This document shows, piece after piece, positions 1-6,068 of a stretch of DNA of 9,103 nucleotides (the first letter of the stretch is position 1; each line of letters begins with the position of its first letter). The notes under the pieces are model-generated. The model had not been told where the DNA came from. It saw nothing but the letters and a program-made list of their open reading frames with translations, and made no database searches. Position numbers and translations under genes: made by a program. Source of the DNA: Pseudomonadota bacterium (lineage in GTDB: Bacteria > Pseudomonadota > Alphaproteobacteria > Caulobacterales > Aquidulcibacteraceae); assembly GCA_023461135.1 (NCBI GenBank), contig JAEWNX010000231.1, positions 1 through 9,103 of the forward strand, given 5' to 3'.

Positions 1-1
1 A

Positions 2-1018
2 GCGGAGGTCGCCCGCTGGCGCGCCCATCAGCGCGCCAACGCCGCGCTGCGCAGCCCGTATCTCACACCGGAATGGACCCGCATGCTCGGCGCGCTCCGC
101 GCGGGCGCGCGCGTCTGCGTGATCGATGGCGGCGCCAGCTTTCTCGGCGTGCAGCGTCTGTCGCGCTTTGCGGCGATGGGCCTGGGCGCGCCGATCGCGG
201 ACTACCAGGGTCTAATTGGCGAAAGTGATCTCAGCATTGAGCCGCGCGCGATCTGCCGGGCGCTCAACGTCGGCCGCATCGACATCGCAAACGCGCCTGC
301 CGGGACACTGCGCGCCCCCGCGGGCGAAGACGGCTCCTGGATCGCCGAAGTCAGCGCCGGGCGCGATCTTTATGAAGCGGCGCTGAAGCAGCGCCGCGCC
401 GAGTTCGTCCGTCAGACTGACAAGAAGACCCGCAAGTTCGAACGCGAGTTCGGTCCGCTTGAATTCCGTGCGCGGTCCACTGAGCGCGCCGATTTTGAAA
501 CGCTGATCGTCTGGAAGAATGCGCAGCTCGCACGCACCGGCCAGCCGCAGATCTGGGCAAGGCCGTGGGTGCGCGGCGCATTGGACATCTGTTTCGAAGC
601 CAACGCCGCCGAGTTCTCCGGTGTGCTCTTCACCTTGCACGCGCGCGACACGCTCGCCGCCGCTGCGTTCTGCCTGCGCAGCGAAAGCGTGCTGCATGTC
701 TGGCTGCTCGGCCACGACAGCGCGTACGACGCCTACTCTCCGGGCGTGCTGTTAGCGCGGCGCGCAATCCACTGGGCGTCGGACAAGGGCTTTGCCGAAG
801 TTGATTTCGGCGCGGGCGATTATCAGTACAAGCGCCAGCTCTCGACAACCCAGCGCACGCTTGAGCGCGGCGTGATCGCCGGCGGGTCATGGTCGGGCGC
901 GGTGCGCCACACGCAAAACGCTCTGCGCACGCGCATTGAACGTTTTCCCCAGCCGCAGCTCGCAGCCTTGCCCGGCAAGGCGATGCGCCGCCTCGACCTG
1001 ATCCGCGCACTGGCCTGA
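2..1018 (+). CDS. GNAT-type N-acetyltransferase, CelD/BcsL family (5' partial)
   Basis: The reading frame is open from base 2, so the true start lies left of the window; 338 residues are visible. The first in-frame ATG is at 83, but residues before it (SPYLTPEWTRMLGALR) already match the N-terminal block of the family, so 83 is not taken as the start. Family features are the N-terminal half with an 'SP..T..W' block, a basic helix around KKTRKFEREFGPLEF, and the C-terminal acyl-CoA-type GNAT half (Acetyltransf_6) ending in DFGAGDYQYKRQLS, the conserved 'DFG.G...YK' block. Proteins of this family (CelD/BcsL, and HfsK in Caulobacter holdfast synthesis) are thought to acetylate polysaccharide or its precursors in the cytosol. 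The substrate here is unknown. The next gene lies 106 bp downstream and encodes a CsgG/HfaB-like protein, which fits an envelope or adhesion role but does not prove one. Family assignment is firm; the specific role is inferred. Confidence 0.8.
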   Translation, partial: AEVARWRAHQRANAALRSPYLTPEWTRMLGALRAGARVCVIDGGASFLGVQRLSRFAAMGLGAPIADYQGLIGESDLSIEPRAICRALNVGRIDIANAPAGTLRAPAGEDGSWIAEVSAGRDLYEAALKQRRAEFVRQTDKKTRKFEREFGPLEFRARSTERADFETLIVWKNAQLARTGQPQIWARPWVRGALDICFEANAAEFSGVLFTLHARDTLAAAAFCLRSESVLHVWLLGHDSAYDAYSPGVLLARRAIHWASDKGFAEVDFGAGDYQYKRQLSTTQRTLERGVIAGGSWSGAVRHTQNALRTRIERFPQPQLAALPGKAMRRLDLIRALA

Positions 1019-1034
1019 TCCGCCCCGTTCCTTG

Positions 1035-1063
1035 ATGACCAAGCCGTAAGGCCGTGCTAGACC
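1035..1063 (+). promoter_or_regulatory. candidate promoter of the CsgG-like gene
   Basis: The -10-like site GCTAGACC (1056-1063) matches the Caulobacter-type consensus GCTANAWC at all but one position. A -35-like ATGACC (1035-1040), inside TTGATGACC, lies 17 bp upstream of the TAGACC hexamer. It would start transcription near 1070 and give a leader of about 55 nt. This is pattern matching only. Confidence 0.4.
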
Positions 1064-1124
1064 GCCTGCCGAGGGACGGTCGGCGCGGCGCGCCTCTCCA
1101 GCGCTGCGTCAATGGAGGGTGAGA

Positions 1125-2060
1125 ATGCGTTTAGCTTCCAATGCGTTGATGGCGATCGCGGCAGCCGCGACTGTGAGCTTCGCGAATGTGGATATTGCCT
1201 CAGCGCAACCACGCGCGTCGCAGAGCCAGACGCCGCAAGTGCCGCGCTGCACGCGCAATCTCGGCACGCTTTCGATCCAAGACGGCGACACCCACCAAGG
1301 CTGGCGCGGCATGAATCTGCAGCCCCCGGCCGGATTGCTGCGCGTCGTCGTGCAGCAATCGGGCTGTTTTACTGTCGTCGAACGCGGACGCGGCCTCGAT
1401 GCGGCGATGCGCGAACGCGAACTTGCCGGCGGCGGCCAGCTACAGCGCGGCTCGAACGTCGGCGGCGGACAGATTCGCGCGGCTGATTATGTGATGCTCG
1501 CCGACGTCATCGCGCAGGACAACAATTCGAGCGGCGGCGGCGTTGGCGCGGCGCTCGGCGGCGTCGTCGGCGGCCGTCTCGGCGGCGTGATCGGCGGCAT
1601 CGGCGTGCGCAACCAAACCGCGCAAACAACGCTGACGCTCGCGAACGTGCGCACGACGGAATCGTTCGCCACCGAAGGCAACGCGCAGAACCGCAACATC
1701 ATGTGGGGCGGCGTCGGCTTCCTCGGCGGCGGCGGCGCGGGCCTCGGCGGTTACACCGACACCGAAATCGGCCGCGTGGTCACCGTCGCCTTCATCGACG
1801 CCTACACGCAGATGATCAGCCAGCTCGGCGTGCTCGACACGGGGACGACGGCTGCAGCGGCGGCGCCGCAGCAGAGCTACCGCACGACGCAAGCCACGCC
1901 TCTGCGCTCGCGCGCTGGCGGCGGCCAAGTGATGCGCAATCTACCGGCCGGCGCAGTGGTTTATCCTTCCGGCGAGCGCGACGGCGTGTGGTGGGCTGTT
2001 GAAGACGAGAACCAGAACCAAGGCTGGGTCACCAACGACCATCTGGAGCCGGTGCGCTAG
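1125..2060 (+). CDS. secreted CsgG/HfaB-family protein with glycine zipper and C-terminal SH3-like domain
   Basis: 311 residues from ATG 1125, chosen because GGAGGG (1114-1119) sits 5 nt upstream; an in-frame GTG at 1119 overlaps that site and is less likely. An N-terminal signal peptide ends near ASA-Q (residues 26-28). There is no lipobox cysteine, unlike E. coli CsgG, so this is a predicted soluble or outer-membrane-associated exported protein and not a lipoprotein. Residues 66-240 carry the CsgG/HfaB pattern: GLLRVVVQQSGCFTVVERG, then ADYVMLADV, then TTLTLANVRTTES, then a conserved final helix (GRVVTVAFIDAYTQMISQL). Residues 137-160 form a regular glycine zipper and 195-210 are a second Gly-rich patch. 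Residues 251-311 look like a bacterial SH3 domain (TPLRSRAGGGQVMRNLPAG, ending GWVTNDHLEPV), often a peptidoglycan or wall-binding module. Two cysteines (C42, C81) could pair in the periplasm. CsgG and HfaB export curli or holdfast-anchor subunits, but no such subunit gene is visible here, so a transport role is uncertain. Confidence 0.8.
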   Translation: MRLASNALMAIAAAATVSFANVDIASAQPRASQSQTPQVPRCTRNLGTLSIQDGDTHQGWRGMNLQPPAGLLRVVVQQSGCFTVVERGRGLDAAMRERELAGGGQLQRGSNVGGGQIRAADYVMLADVIAQDNNSSGGGVGAALGGVVGGRLGGVIGGIGVRNQTAQTTLTLANVRTTESFATEGNAQNRNIMWGGVGFLGGGGAGLGGYTDTEIGRVVTVAFIDAYTQMISQLGVLDTGTTAAAAAPQQSYRTTQATPLRSRAGGGQVMRNLPAGAVVYPSGERDGVWWAVEDENQNQGWVTNDHLEPVR

Positions 2061-2086
2061 TTCCAGGACGGCATGTCAGAGATGTT

Positions 2087-2124
2087 GGGGCCGCGTACCG
2101 CAAGGTGCGCGGCCCTCATCATTT
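2087..2124 (+). terminator. strong hairpin with GCAA tetraloop after the CsgG-like gene, probable terminator
   Basis: A 13-bp stem (2087-2099 with 2104-2116; 11 Watson-Crick and two G-U pairs on the + strand RNA) closes a GCAA loop (2100-2103). It starts 26 nt after the stop codon at 2060. The tail CATCATTT is only weakly U-rich, so it may be a Rho-independent terminator with a poor tail or an mRNA 3'-end stabiliser. It separates the CsgG-like gene from the host-attachment gene. Confidence 0.6.
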
Positions 2125-2184
2125 GCCGTGCGTGCGGAACGCCGTTTTCCCCCTCGCGTTGGCCTCAACAAGCGGAGATCCCCC

Positions 2185-2640
2185 ATGTTACAAAACGGAC
2201 CTGCCTGGTTCCTCCTCGCCGATGGCCGGCGCGCGCGCGTGCTGATCGAAGAGCGCCGCGGCGCGACGCTGCAAGCCCCCGACGAGTGGGATATGCAGAT
2301 CAGCGAGGACGATCTCTATGACCCGCAGGACCGGCGTCCGCGCAGTTCAAATCGTGTCGGCATGGCCAAGCACAGTGTTGGAAACGACCGCAGTCTGCAC
2401 GAGGCCGAGGAAGAGAAATTCTTGAAGCGACTCGCGGGCAGGCTTGGCGAAGCGGAAAAGGGCCGCCAGTTCGAGCATCTCGTCATCGCCGCGCCGCCGC
2501 GCGCGCTCGGCGCGCTGCGTGAATTTCTGCCCGCTTCCGTTCAGTCCCGCATCCGCGCCGAAACGCCGAAGGACTTGATCGACCAAAACGAACCCAATCT
2601 GCGCGAGCGGTTGCGCGAGCTGCTGCGCCAGGCGAACTAG
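2185..2640 (+). CDS. host attachment protein family (baeRF/eRF1-like domain)
   Basis: 151 residues from ATG 2185, with GGAG (2174-2177) 7 nt upstream. The same frame stays open back to 1999, but that part overlaps the previous gene and is not used. The start AWFLLADGRRARVLIEERRG is the hallmark first strand of the family called 'protein required for attachment to host cells' (PF10116 and related baeRF domains). Other family features are an acidic and basic middle (EWDMQISEDDLYDPQ), a charged helix HEAEEEKFLKRLAGRL (72-87), then EHLVIAAPPRALGALREFL (97-115) and a charged C-terminus. The family name comes from an Agrobacterium plant-attachment study, but the fold is related to archaeal/eukaryotic release factor domains, and many members sit in non-symbiotic bacteria. 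A role in RNA or ribosome handling has been suggested and is unproven. The protein is cytosolic, with no signal or membrane segment. Its stop codon overlaps that of the converging downstream gene. Confidence 0.85.
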   Translation: MLQNGPAWFLLADGRRARVLIEERRGATLQAPDEWDMQISEDDLYDPQDRRPRSSNRVGMAKHSVGNDRSLHEAEEEKFLKRLAGRLGEAEKGRQFEHLVIAAPPRALGALREFLPASVQSRIRAETPKDLIDQNEPNLRERLRELLRQAN

Positions 2641-3056
2641 TTTCGTTTGACGCCGACGCCGCGTCCGTACACGAGTTCACCGCCGCACCAGGCCCCGCCG
2701 ATCATCAGCACAAACGCAAGCGCGCTCGCGCCCATCGCCCACCAATGCGGCGGCGCCAGTACGGCGTAATCCGGGCCGAGCCGTCCGAGCGCGCTGATAA
2801 TAGAGAGAGTGAGTGCGCTGGCCATGAGCACCGCATGCGCGATGGCGATCCTCGGGGCCGCCGCATGACCGCGCTCAAAGTCCAGCGAACCGGCGGTGGC
2901 CGCGAGCGCGCCAAGCACGCTGCCGACAACCGTCAGGAACGCGCCGACAATCCATAATTCCTCGCGGTAGAGCCCAAACGCCAGGGCATCGCAAAGAGGC
3001 GTCAGCGTCCAGCACGCGACGGGCGCGTGGACCAGCATGGGATGAACCGGGTGCAC
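2637..3056 (-). CDS. DUF2231 family integral membrane protein
   Basis: 139 residues from a GTG start at 3056. The GTG is preferred over ATG 3038 because it keeps the family's N-terminal histidine block (MHPVHPMLVHAPVA); the ATG start would lose H2 and H5. Four predicted membrane segments lie at about residues 12-30, 34-55, 70-90 and 107-125. The C-terminal motif GGAWCGGELVYGRGVGV is the DUF2231 (PF09990) signature. Histidines at 2, 5, 10, 64, 74 and 104 include the family-conserved ones and could bind a metal or heme, which is unproven. The start lies 4 nt after the stop of the 4-TM gene (3061) with no clear ribosome binding site, so translation is probably coupled to that gene as the second cistron of an operon. 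The stop codon overlaps the + strand host-attachment gene in the palindrome CTAG (2637-2640). The molecular function of DUF2231 is not known to me. Confidence 0.8.
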   Translation of the reverse strand: MHPVHPMLVHAPVACWTLTPLCDALAFGLYREELWIVGAFLTVVGSVLGALAATAGSLDFERGHAAAPRIAIAHAVLMASALTLSIISALGRLGPDYAVLAPPHWWAMGASALAFVLMIGGAWCGGELVYGRGVGVKRN

Positions 3057-3060
3057 GGCG

Positions 3061-3414
3061 TCAGATCAGGCTGAACACAGCCGCCGCGAGCACGCCAACG
3101 CCGGCGACGGCGACGAGCGCGTGGATGCCGGCCAGCGCTTTGGGCGGGACCTTGCCGCGCATGTGGTAGCTCGCGGCCAGGAAGCCGCCCAACGCCGCAA
3201 CGACCAGTAGGATGGCGGCGATCGTGACCGGCTGGGAAGCCGGCGCACCCGTAAAGAAGGCGGCGTAGAGCAGCAGAAGCAGACCGCTTGCGGCGAAGAG
3301 GCCATGGAAGACAGCGGCGCCGACGGGCGGCAGCGCGCCCTTGAAGACCCGCAAGGCCATGTAAATCCCCACCACCGCAGCCAGGGCGAACAGGACGATC
3401 GAATAAAGCAGCAT
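3061..3414 (-). CDS. small 4-TM membrane protein built from two repeated 2-TM units
   Basis: 117 residues from ATG 3414, with a very strong ribosome binding site GGAGGAGGG (minus strand, 3429-3421) 6 nt upstream. Four hydrophobic segments lie at about 4-24, 33-54, 62-83 and 94-116, with no signal cleavage site and no cysteine. I do not recognise a named family. The two halves align with a constant 61-residue offset: G26/G87, P29-P30/P90-P91, H37/H98 and G44/G105, as well as A12-A13/A73-A74 and G16/G77. The unit is therefore a helix, a (K/R)G..PP turn, then a helix with a histidine, used twice. H37 and H98 fall at equivalent places in the second and fourth helices and could be ligands for heme or a metal, by inference only. 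It is first in a likely operon with the DUF2231 gene and is divergent from a SufR-like regulator 78 bp away, which may control it. Confidence 0.75.
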   Translation of the reverse strand: MLLYSIVLFALAAVVGIYMALRVFKGALPPVGAAVFHGLFAASGLLLLLYAAFFTGAPASQPVTIAAILLVVAALGGFLAASYHMRGKVPPKALAGIHALVAVAGVGVLAAAVFSLI

Positions 3415-3492
3415 GGGAATCCCTCCTCCGGAGGAGCCTGCTGCCGCCCGCCGACTTTGTAAAGTTTTTTCTGTCAGAAGTATTTAGCCGCA
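3415..3492. promoter_or_regulatory. divergent control region with three small palindromes
   Basis: This is the gap between the 4-TM gene (minus) and the SufR-like regulator (plus). It holds ACTTTgtAAAGT (3454-3465), TTCTGtCAGAA (3469-3479) and the perfect 14-bp palindrome CTCCTCCGGAGGAG (3423-3436), which contains the ribosome binding site of the 4-TM gene. On the + strand, TTGTAA (3457-3462) and TATTTA (3481-3486), 18 bp apart, are weak -35/-10 candidates; the first palindrome overlaps the -35 and the second lies in the spacer. That placement suits repression by the adjacent regulator, which is inference. Confidence 0.5.
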
Positions 3493-4146
3493 ATGCGAAG
3501 GGAGCTACAAGGGGCCATGCTCGACGTGATCGGCCAGCGCCAACAGGCCCTCCTCAGCCTCCTGCTGGAGCGTAAGGAGGGGCTGACCATCGACCAGATG
3601 GCTGCGAGCCTGGGGATCACGCGCACGGCGGTGCGCGAACACATCGGTGCGCTAGAGCGGGATCGCCTGGTGGCGCCGGGCGCGTTCGCACTATCGACCG
3701 GCGGACGCCCCGGCCGCCGCTACACGCTCACGGCGCGCGGGGTTGCGATGTTCCCCAAGCAGTACGACCTGATGGCGCGCATGCTGCTCGAAGCGCTGAC
3801 GCAGCGCTTGGGCTCCGCCGAAGCGGAACGCGAGCTGCGCGCGCTGGGCGCGAAGCTGGCGGCGCAGATGAAGCACAAGGTTGCCGGCGCAACGCTTGCG
3901 GAACGCGCCGCCAGCATTGCGGCGCTGATGCGCGAATTCGGTTACGCGTCCTCGGCGCCGAACGCGGAGGCGGCGACGATCGAGGCCTTGAACTGCGTCT
4001 ATCACGAACTGGCGCGCGCGGATCGAACCGTGTGCGCGCTCGACATCACGCTGATCGAAACGCTCGCGGACGCGGACGTGGAGCACCGCGCCTGCATGGC
4101 CCGCGGCGACAATGCGTGCGTGTTCTGCCTGAAGGCGAAGTCGTAA
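3493..4146 (+). CDS. SufR-like winged-helix transcriptional regulator with C-terminal cysteine cluster
   Basis: 217 residues from ATG 3493; ATG 3517 (209 residues) is a serious alternative because GGAG (3501-3504) lies 12 nt before it. ATG 3493 has no ribosome binding site but would sit about 7 nt after a -10-like TATTTA, so it could be leaderless. Residues 19-65 form a winged helix with the recognition helix TRTAVREHIGALERDRLV, and the wing is GGRPGRRYTLT (70-80), as in the COG2345/SufR group. The C-terminal half has cysteines C168, C181, C201, C209 and C212 (spacings x12, x19, x7, x2) in NCVYHELA, TVCALD and ACMARGDNACVFC, the pattern expected for Fe-S ligation in SufR relatives. SufR represses Fe-S assembly genes while its cluster is intact. 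No suf genes are visible here, so the likely target is its own promoter and the divergent membrane pair. Function from family is firm at the class level; the ligand is inferred. Confidence 0.82.
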   Translation: MRRELQGAMLDVIGQRQQALLSLLLERKEGLTIDQMAASLGITRTAVREHIGALERDRLVAPGAFALSTGGRPGRRYTLTARGVAMFPKQYDLMARMLLEALTQRLGSAEAERELRALGAKLAAQMKHKVAGATLAERAASIAALMREFGYASSAPNAEAATIEALNCVYHELARADRTVCALDITLIETLADADVEHRACMARGDNACVFCLKAKS

Positions 4147-4155
4147 GCGCGCGGC

Positions 4156-5976
4156 TCACGCCGCCGCCACACTCTCCACCGGGTCGTGCTCGGCGACGAA
4201 ATGGCCAGGTCCGACTTCAATCCACTGCGGGCGATATTGCGTCGCCTCCGGATTGTCGATCACACGCGATTTCAAGAAGCGCAGCGACGCCCGCGTGTCG
4301 AGCGGGCTCGGCAAATCGCCGACCAGCCGCACGCGAGGCTTATTACGCGCGATGTCCGGATCGGGCGTGGGCGCCGCGGCCAGCAGCGCCTTCGTGTAGG
4401 GATGGCGCGGGTCGGTGAGGATTCTCTCGGCAGGTCCGTACTCGACGGCGCGCCCCAGATAGAGCACCAGCACGTTGTGGCTGATCTCGCGCACGACGGC
4501 GAGATCGTGGCTGATGAACAGCATGCTGGTGTTGAACTCGCGCTGCAGATCGATCAGCAGCTTGATGATCTGCGCCTGGATCGAGACGTCGAGCGCCGAC
4601 ACCGCTTCGTCGCAAACAACGAGCTTGGGTTTCAGGATCATCGCGCGCGCGACGCCGACGCGCTGGTTTTGGCCGCCGGAAAGCTCGTGTGGGTAGCGGT
4701 TGATCAGCTCAGGATCGAGGCCGACCTGCGCCATCATCGCCTTGACGCGCTCCTCGCGCTGCCCGCGCGTCAGCAGCGGTTCAAACGACAGCAGCGGCTC
4801 GGCGATCGAGGCGCCGAGCGTCATGCGCGGATCGAGGCTCGCCAGCGGATCCTGAAACACGATCTGCAAATCCTGCCGCGCCTTGCGGATCGCTTCCTTT
4901 TCGCTGGGCACGAGGTTGCGCCCGAGGAACGTCACGCTGCCGGCGTTGCGCGGCAGCAGTTGCACGACCGCGCGCGCCAGCGTGGACTTGCCGCAGCCGC
5001 TTTCGCCGACGATGCCCAACGTCTCGCCGACGCGCAGGCTGAAGCTCACGCCGTCCACCGCGCGCAGTTGCTTGGTCTTGCCGAATACGCTGCCGTCCTT
5101 CACCTTCACCGGAAACTGGACGCGCACATCGTCGACTTTAAGGATTGGCGCGCCGCCATCTGGCGGCGCCAATTGGTGCGCCCGCGCGCCGTCGATGCGC
5201 GGCACGGCGCCAAGCAGCATGCGCGTGTAATCCGCCTTCGGCTGCGAATAGATTTCCTCGACCGTGCCTGTCTCGACGATTTCGCCGCGGCGCATCACGG
5301 CGACGCGTTGGGCCATGCGCGCGATCACGCCCATGTCGTGCGTAATAAGCGCGACCGCCGCGTCGGTGTCCTTTCGCAAATCTTCGATCAGATCCAGCAC
5401 TTGAGCCTGCACGGTGGCGTCCAGGGCCGTGGTCGGCTCGTCCGCCACCAGGAGCGCCGGCTCGGCCATCATCGCCATCGCGATCATCACGCGCTGACGC
5501 ATGCCGCCTGAAAGCTCGTGCGGATATTGCGAGAGCCGCCGCGCCGCTTCCGGAATGCGCACGCGCTCGAGCCACTCGATCGCGCGCTGACGCGCGACAT
5601 CGCCCTTGACGTTGAAATGGTGCGCCAGCACCTCGCCCATCTGTCCTTGGACCGTCATGTGCGGGGTCAGCGCCGTCAGGGGATCTTGGAAGACAAACGC
5701 CACGTGCCGCCCGCGGAAGCTATCCAGCTCCTTGCGGCGCATGCCGAGGACTTCGCGGCCCTGAAACTTCACAGAGCCTTTCACGCTCGCATTCTCGGAG
5801 GAAAGGCCGAAGGCGGCGAGGAAGGTCTGGCTCTTGCCAGAGCCGCTTTCCCCTACGATGCCGAGGCACTCGCCTTTGGCGATCGTCAGCGACACGCCCT
5901 TGACCGCTTCCACCTCGCCGTCCGGCGTGTCGAAGGTGACGGCGAGATTGGATATTTCGAGAACGGTTTCAGTCAT
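4156..5976 (-). CDS. oligopeptide/dipeptide-type ABC transporter ATP-binding protein, two fused ATPase domains
   Basis: 606 residues from ATG 5976 (MTETVLEISNLAV). Upstream in-frame starts add 5-18 residues outside the ABC fold and are rejected. ATPase domain 1 has Walker A GESGSGKS (42-49), Q-loop Q97, signature LSGGMRQR (155-162), Walker B with D179-E180 and switch H213. Domain 2 has Walker A GESGCGKS (324-331), Q375, signature LSGGQNQR (432-439), D456-E457 and H490. Each is followed by an oligopeptide-ABC C-terminal extension, clearest at HPYTKALLAAAPTPDP (525-540). This is the arrangement of YejF/GsiA-type proteins, which power import of peptides or similar solutes at the inner membrane. 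All catalytic residues are present, so both sites should work. No permease or binding-protein gene accompanies it here, so its partners must be encoded elsewhere or the gene is an orphan. It converges on the SufR-like gene with a 9-bp gap and diverges from the dehydrogenase. No ribosome binding site is visible. Confidence 0.93.
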   Translation of the reverse strand: MTETVLEISNLAVTFDTPDGEVEAVKGVSLTIAKGECLGIVGESGSGKSQTFLAAFGLSSENASVKGSVKFQGREVLGMRRKELDSFRGRHVAFVFQDPLTALTPHMTVQGQMGEVLAHHFNVKGDVARQRAIEWLERVRIPEAARRLSQYPHELSGGMRQRVMIAMAMMAEPALLVADEPTTALDATVQAQVLDLIEDLRKDTDAAVALITHDMGVIARMAQRVAVMRRGEIVETGTVEEIYSQPKADYTRMLLGAVPRIDGARAHQLAPPDGGAPILKVDDVRVQFPVKVKDGSVFGKTKQLRAVDGVSFSLRVGETLGIVGESGCGKSTLARAVVQLLPRNAGSVTFLGRNLVPSEKEAIRKARQDLQIVFQDPLASLDPRMTLGASIAEPLLSFEPLLTRGQREERVKAMMAQVGLDPELINRYPHELSGGQNQRVGVARAMILKPKLVVCDEAVSALDVSIQAQIIKLLIDLQREFNTSMLFISHDLAVVREISHNVLVLYLGRAVEYGPAERILTDPRHPYTKALLAAAPTPDPDIARNKPRVRLVGDLPSPLDTRASLRFLKSRVIDNPEATQYRPQWIEVGPGHFVAEHDPVESVAAA

Positions 5977-5984
5977 GGGCGCGG

Positions 5985-6014
5985 AGACTAGCCAGCACGC
6001 GCCTGTAATGTCCA
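5985..6014 (-). promoter_or_regulatory. candidate promoter of the ABC ATPase gene, predicting a leaderless mRNA
   Basis: On the minus strand, TGGACA (6014-6009) and TAGTCT (5990-5985) are 18 bp apart, and the -10 is extended to GCTAGTCT, close to GCTANAWC. Only 8 nt separate the -10 from the A of the ATG at 5976, so transcription would begin at or next to the start codon. This agrees with the lack of any ribosome binding site. Confidence 0.45.
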
Positions 6015-6045
6015 TTGCCCGGCGCCGCACCGTTTCGGCTATAGG
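6015..6045 (+). promoter_or_regulatory. candidate promoter of the iron-dependent dehydrogenase gene
   Basis: TATAGG (6040-6045), preceded by GC to give GCTATAGG, is a good -10-like site, but the -35-like TTGCCC (6015-6020) is weak and 19 bp away. Transcription would begin near 6052 with a leader of about 17 nt that includes the ribosome binding site GGAG (6059-6062). It overlaps the oppositely oriented promoter candidate of the ATPase gene, so the two could interfere. Confidence 0.35.
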
Positions 6046-6068
6046 ACGAGACAGCGACGGAGCGACCC

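Noticed and set aside
212..715. Open frame on the minus strand within the acetyltransferase gene
   Set aside because: Shadow of the well-supported + strand gene; no recognisable protein features and no suitable start context.
965..981. GCCTTGC-CCG-GCAAGGC inverted repeat near the end of the acetyltransferase gene
   Set aside because: It lies inside conserved coding sequence, has a 3-nt loop and no T-run, and is easily explained by codons for AALPGKA.
1068..1084. Short GCCGA/TCGGC stem between the acetyltransferase and CsgG-like genes
   Set aside because: Five base pairs with a 7-nt GC-rich loop and no T-tract; not distinguishable from chance at this GC content.
1999..2184. Upstream extension of the host-attachment frame
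   Set aside because: It overlaps the end of the CsgG-like gene and passes through the strong hairpin at 2087-2116, while ATG 2185 has a good ribosome binding site and begins the family's first conserved strand.
4186..5511. A 441-residue open frame on the + strand opposite the ABC ATPase
   Set aside because: It is antisense to a gene with complete ABC motifs, its product is Arg/His/Asp-rich without any fold signature, and it has no ribosome binding site. Long antisense frames are expected in GC-rich DNA.
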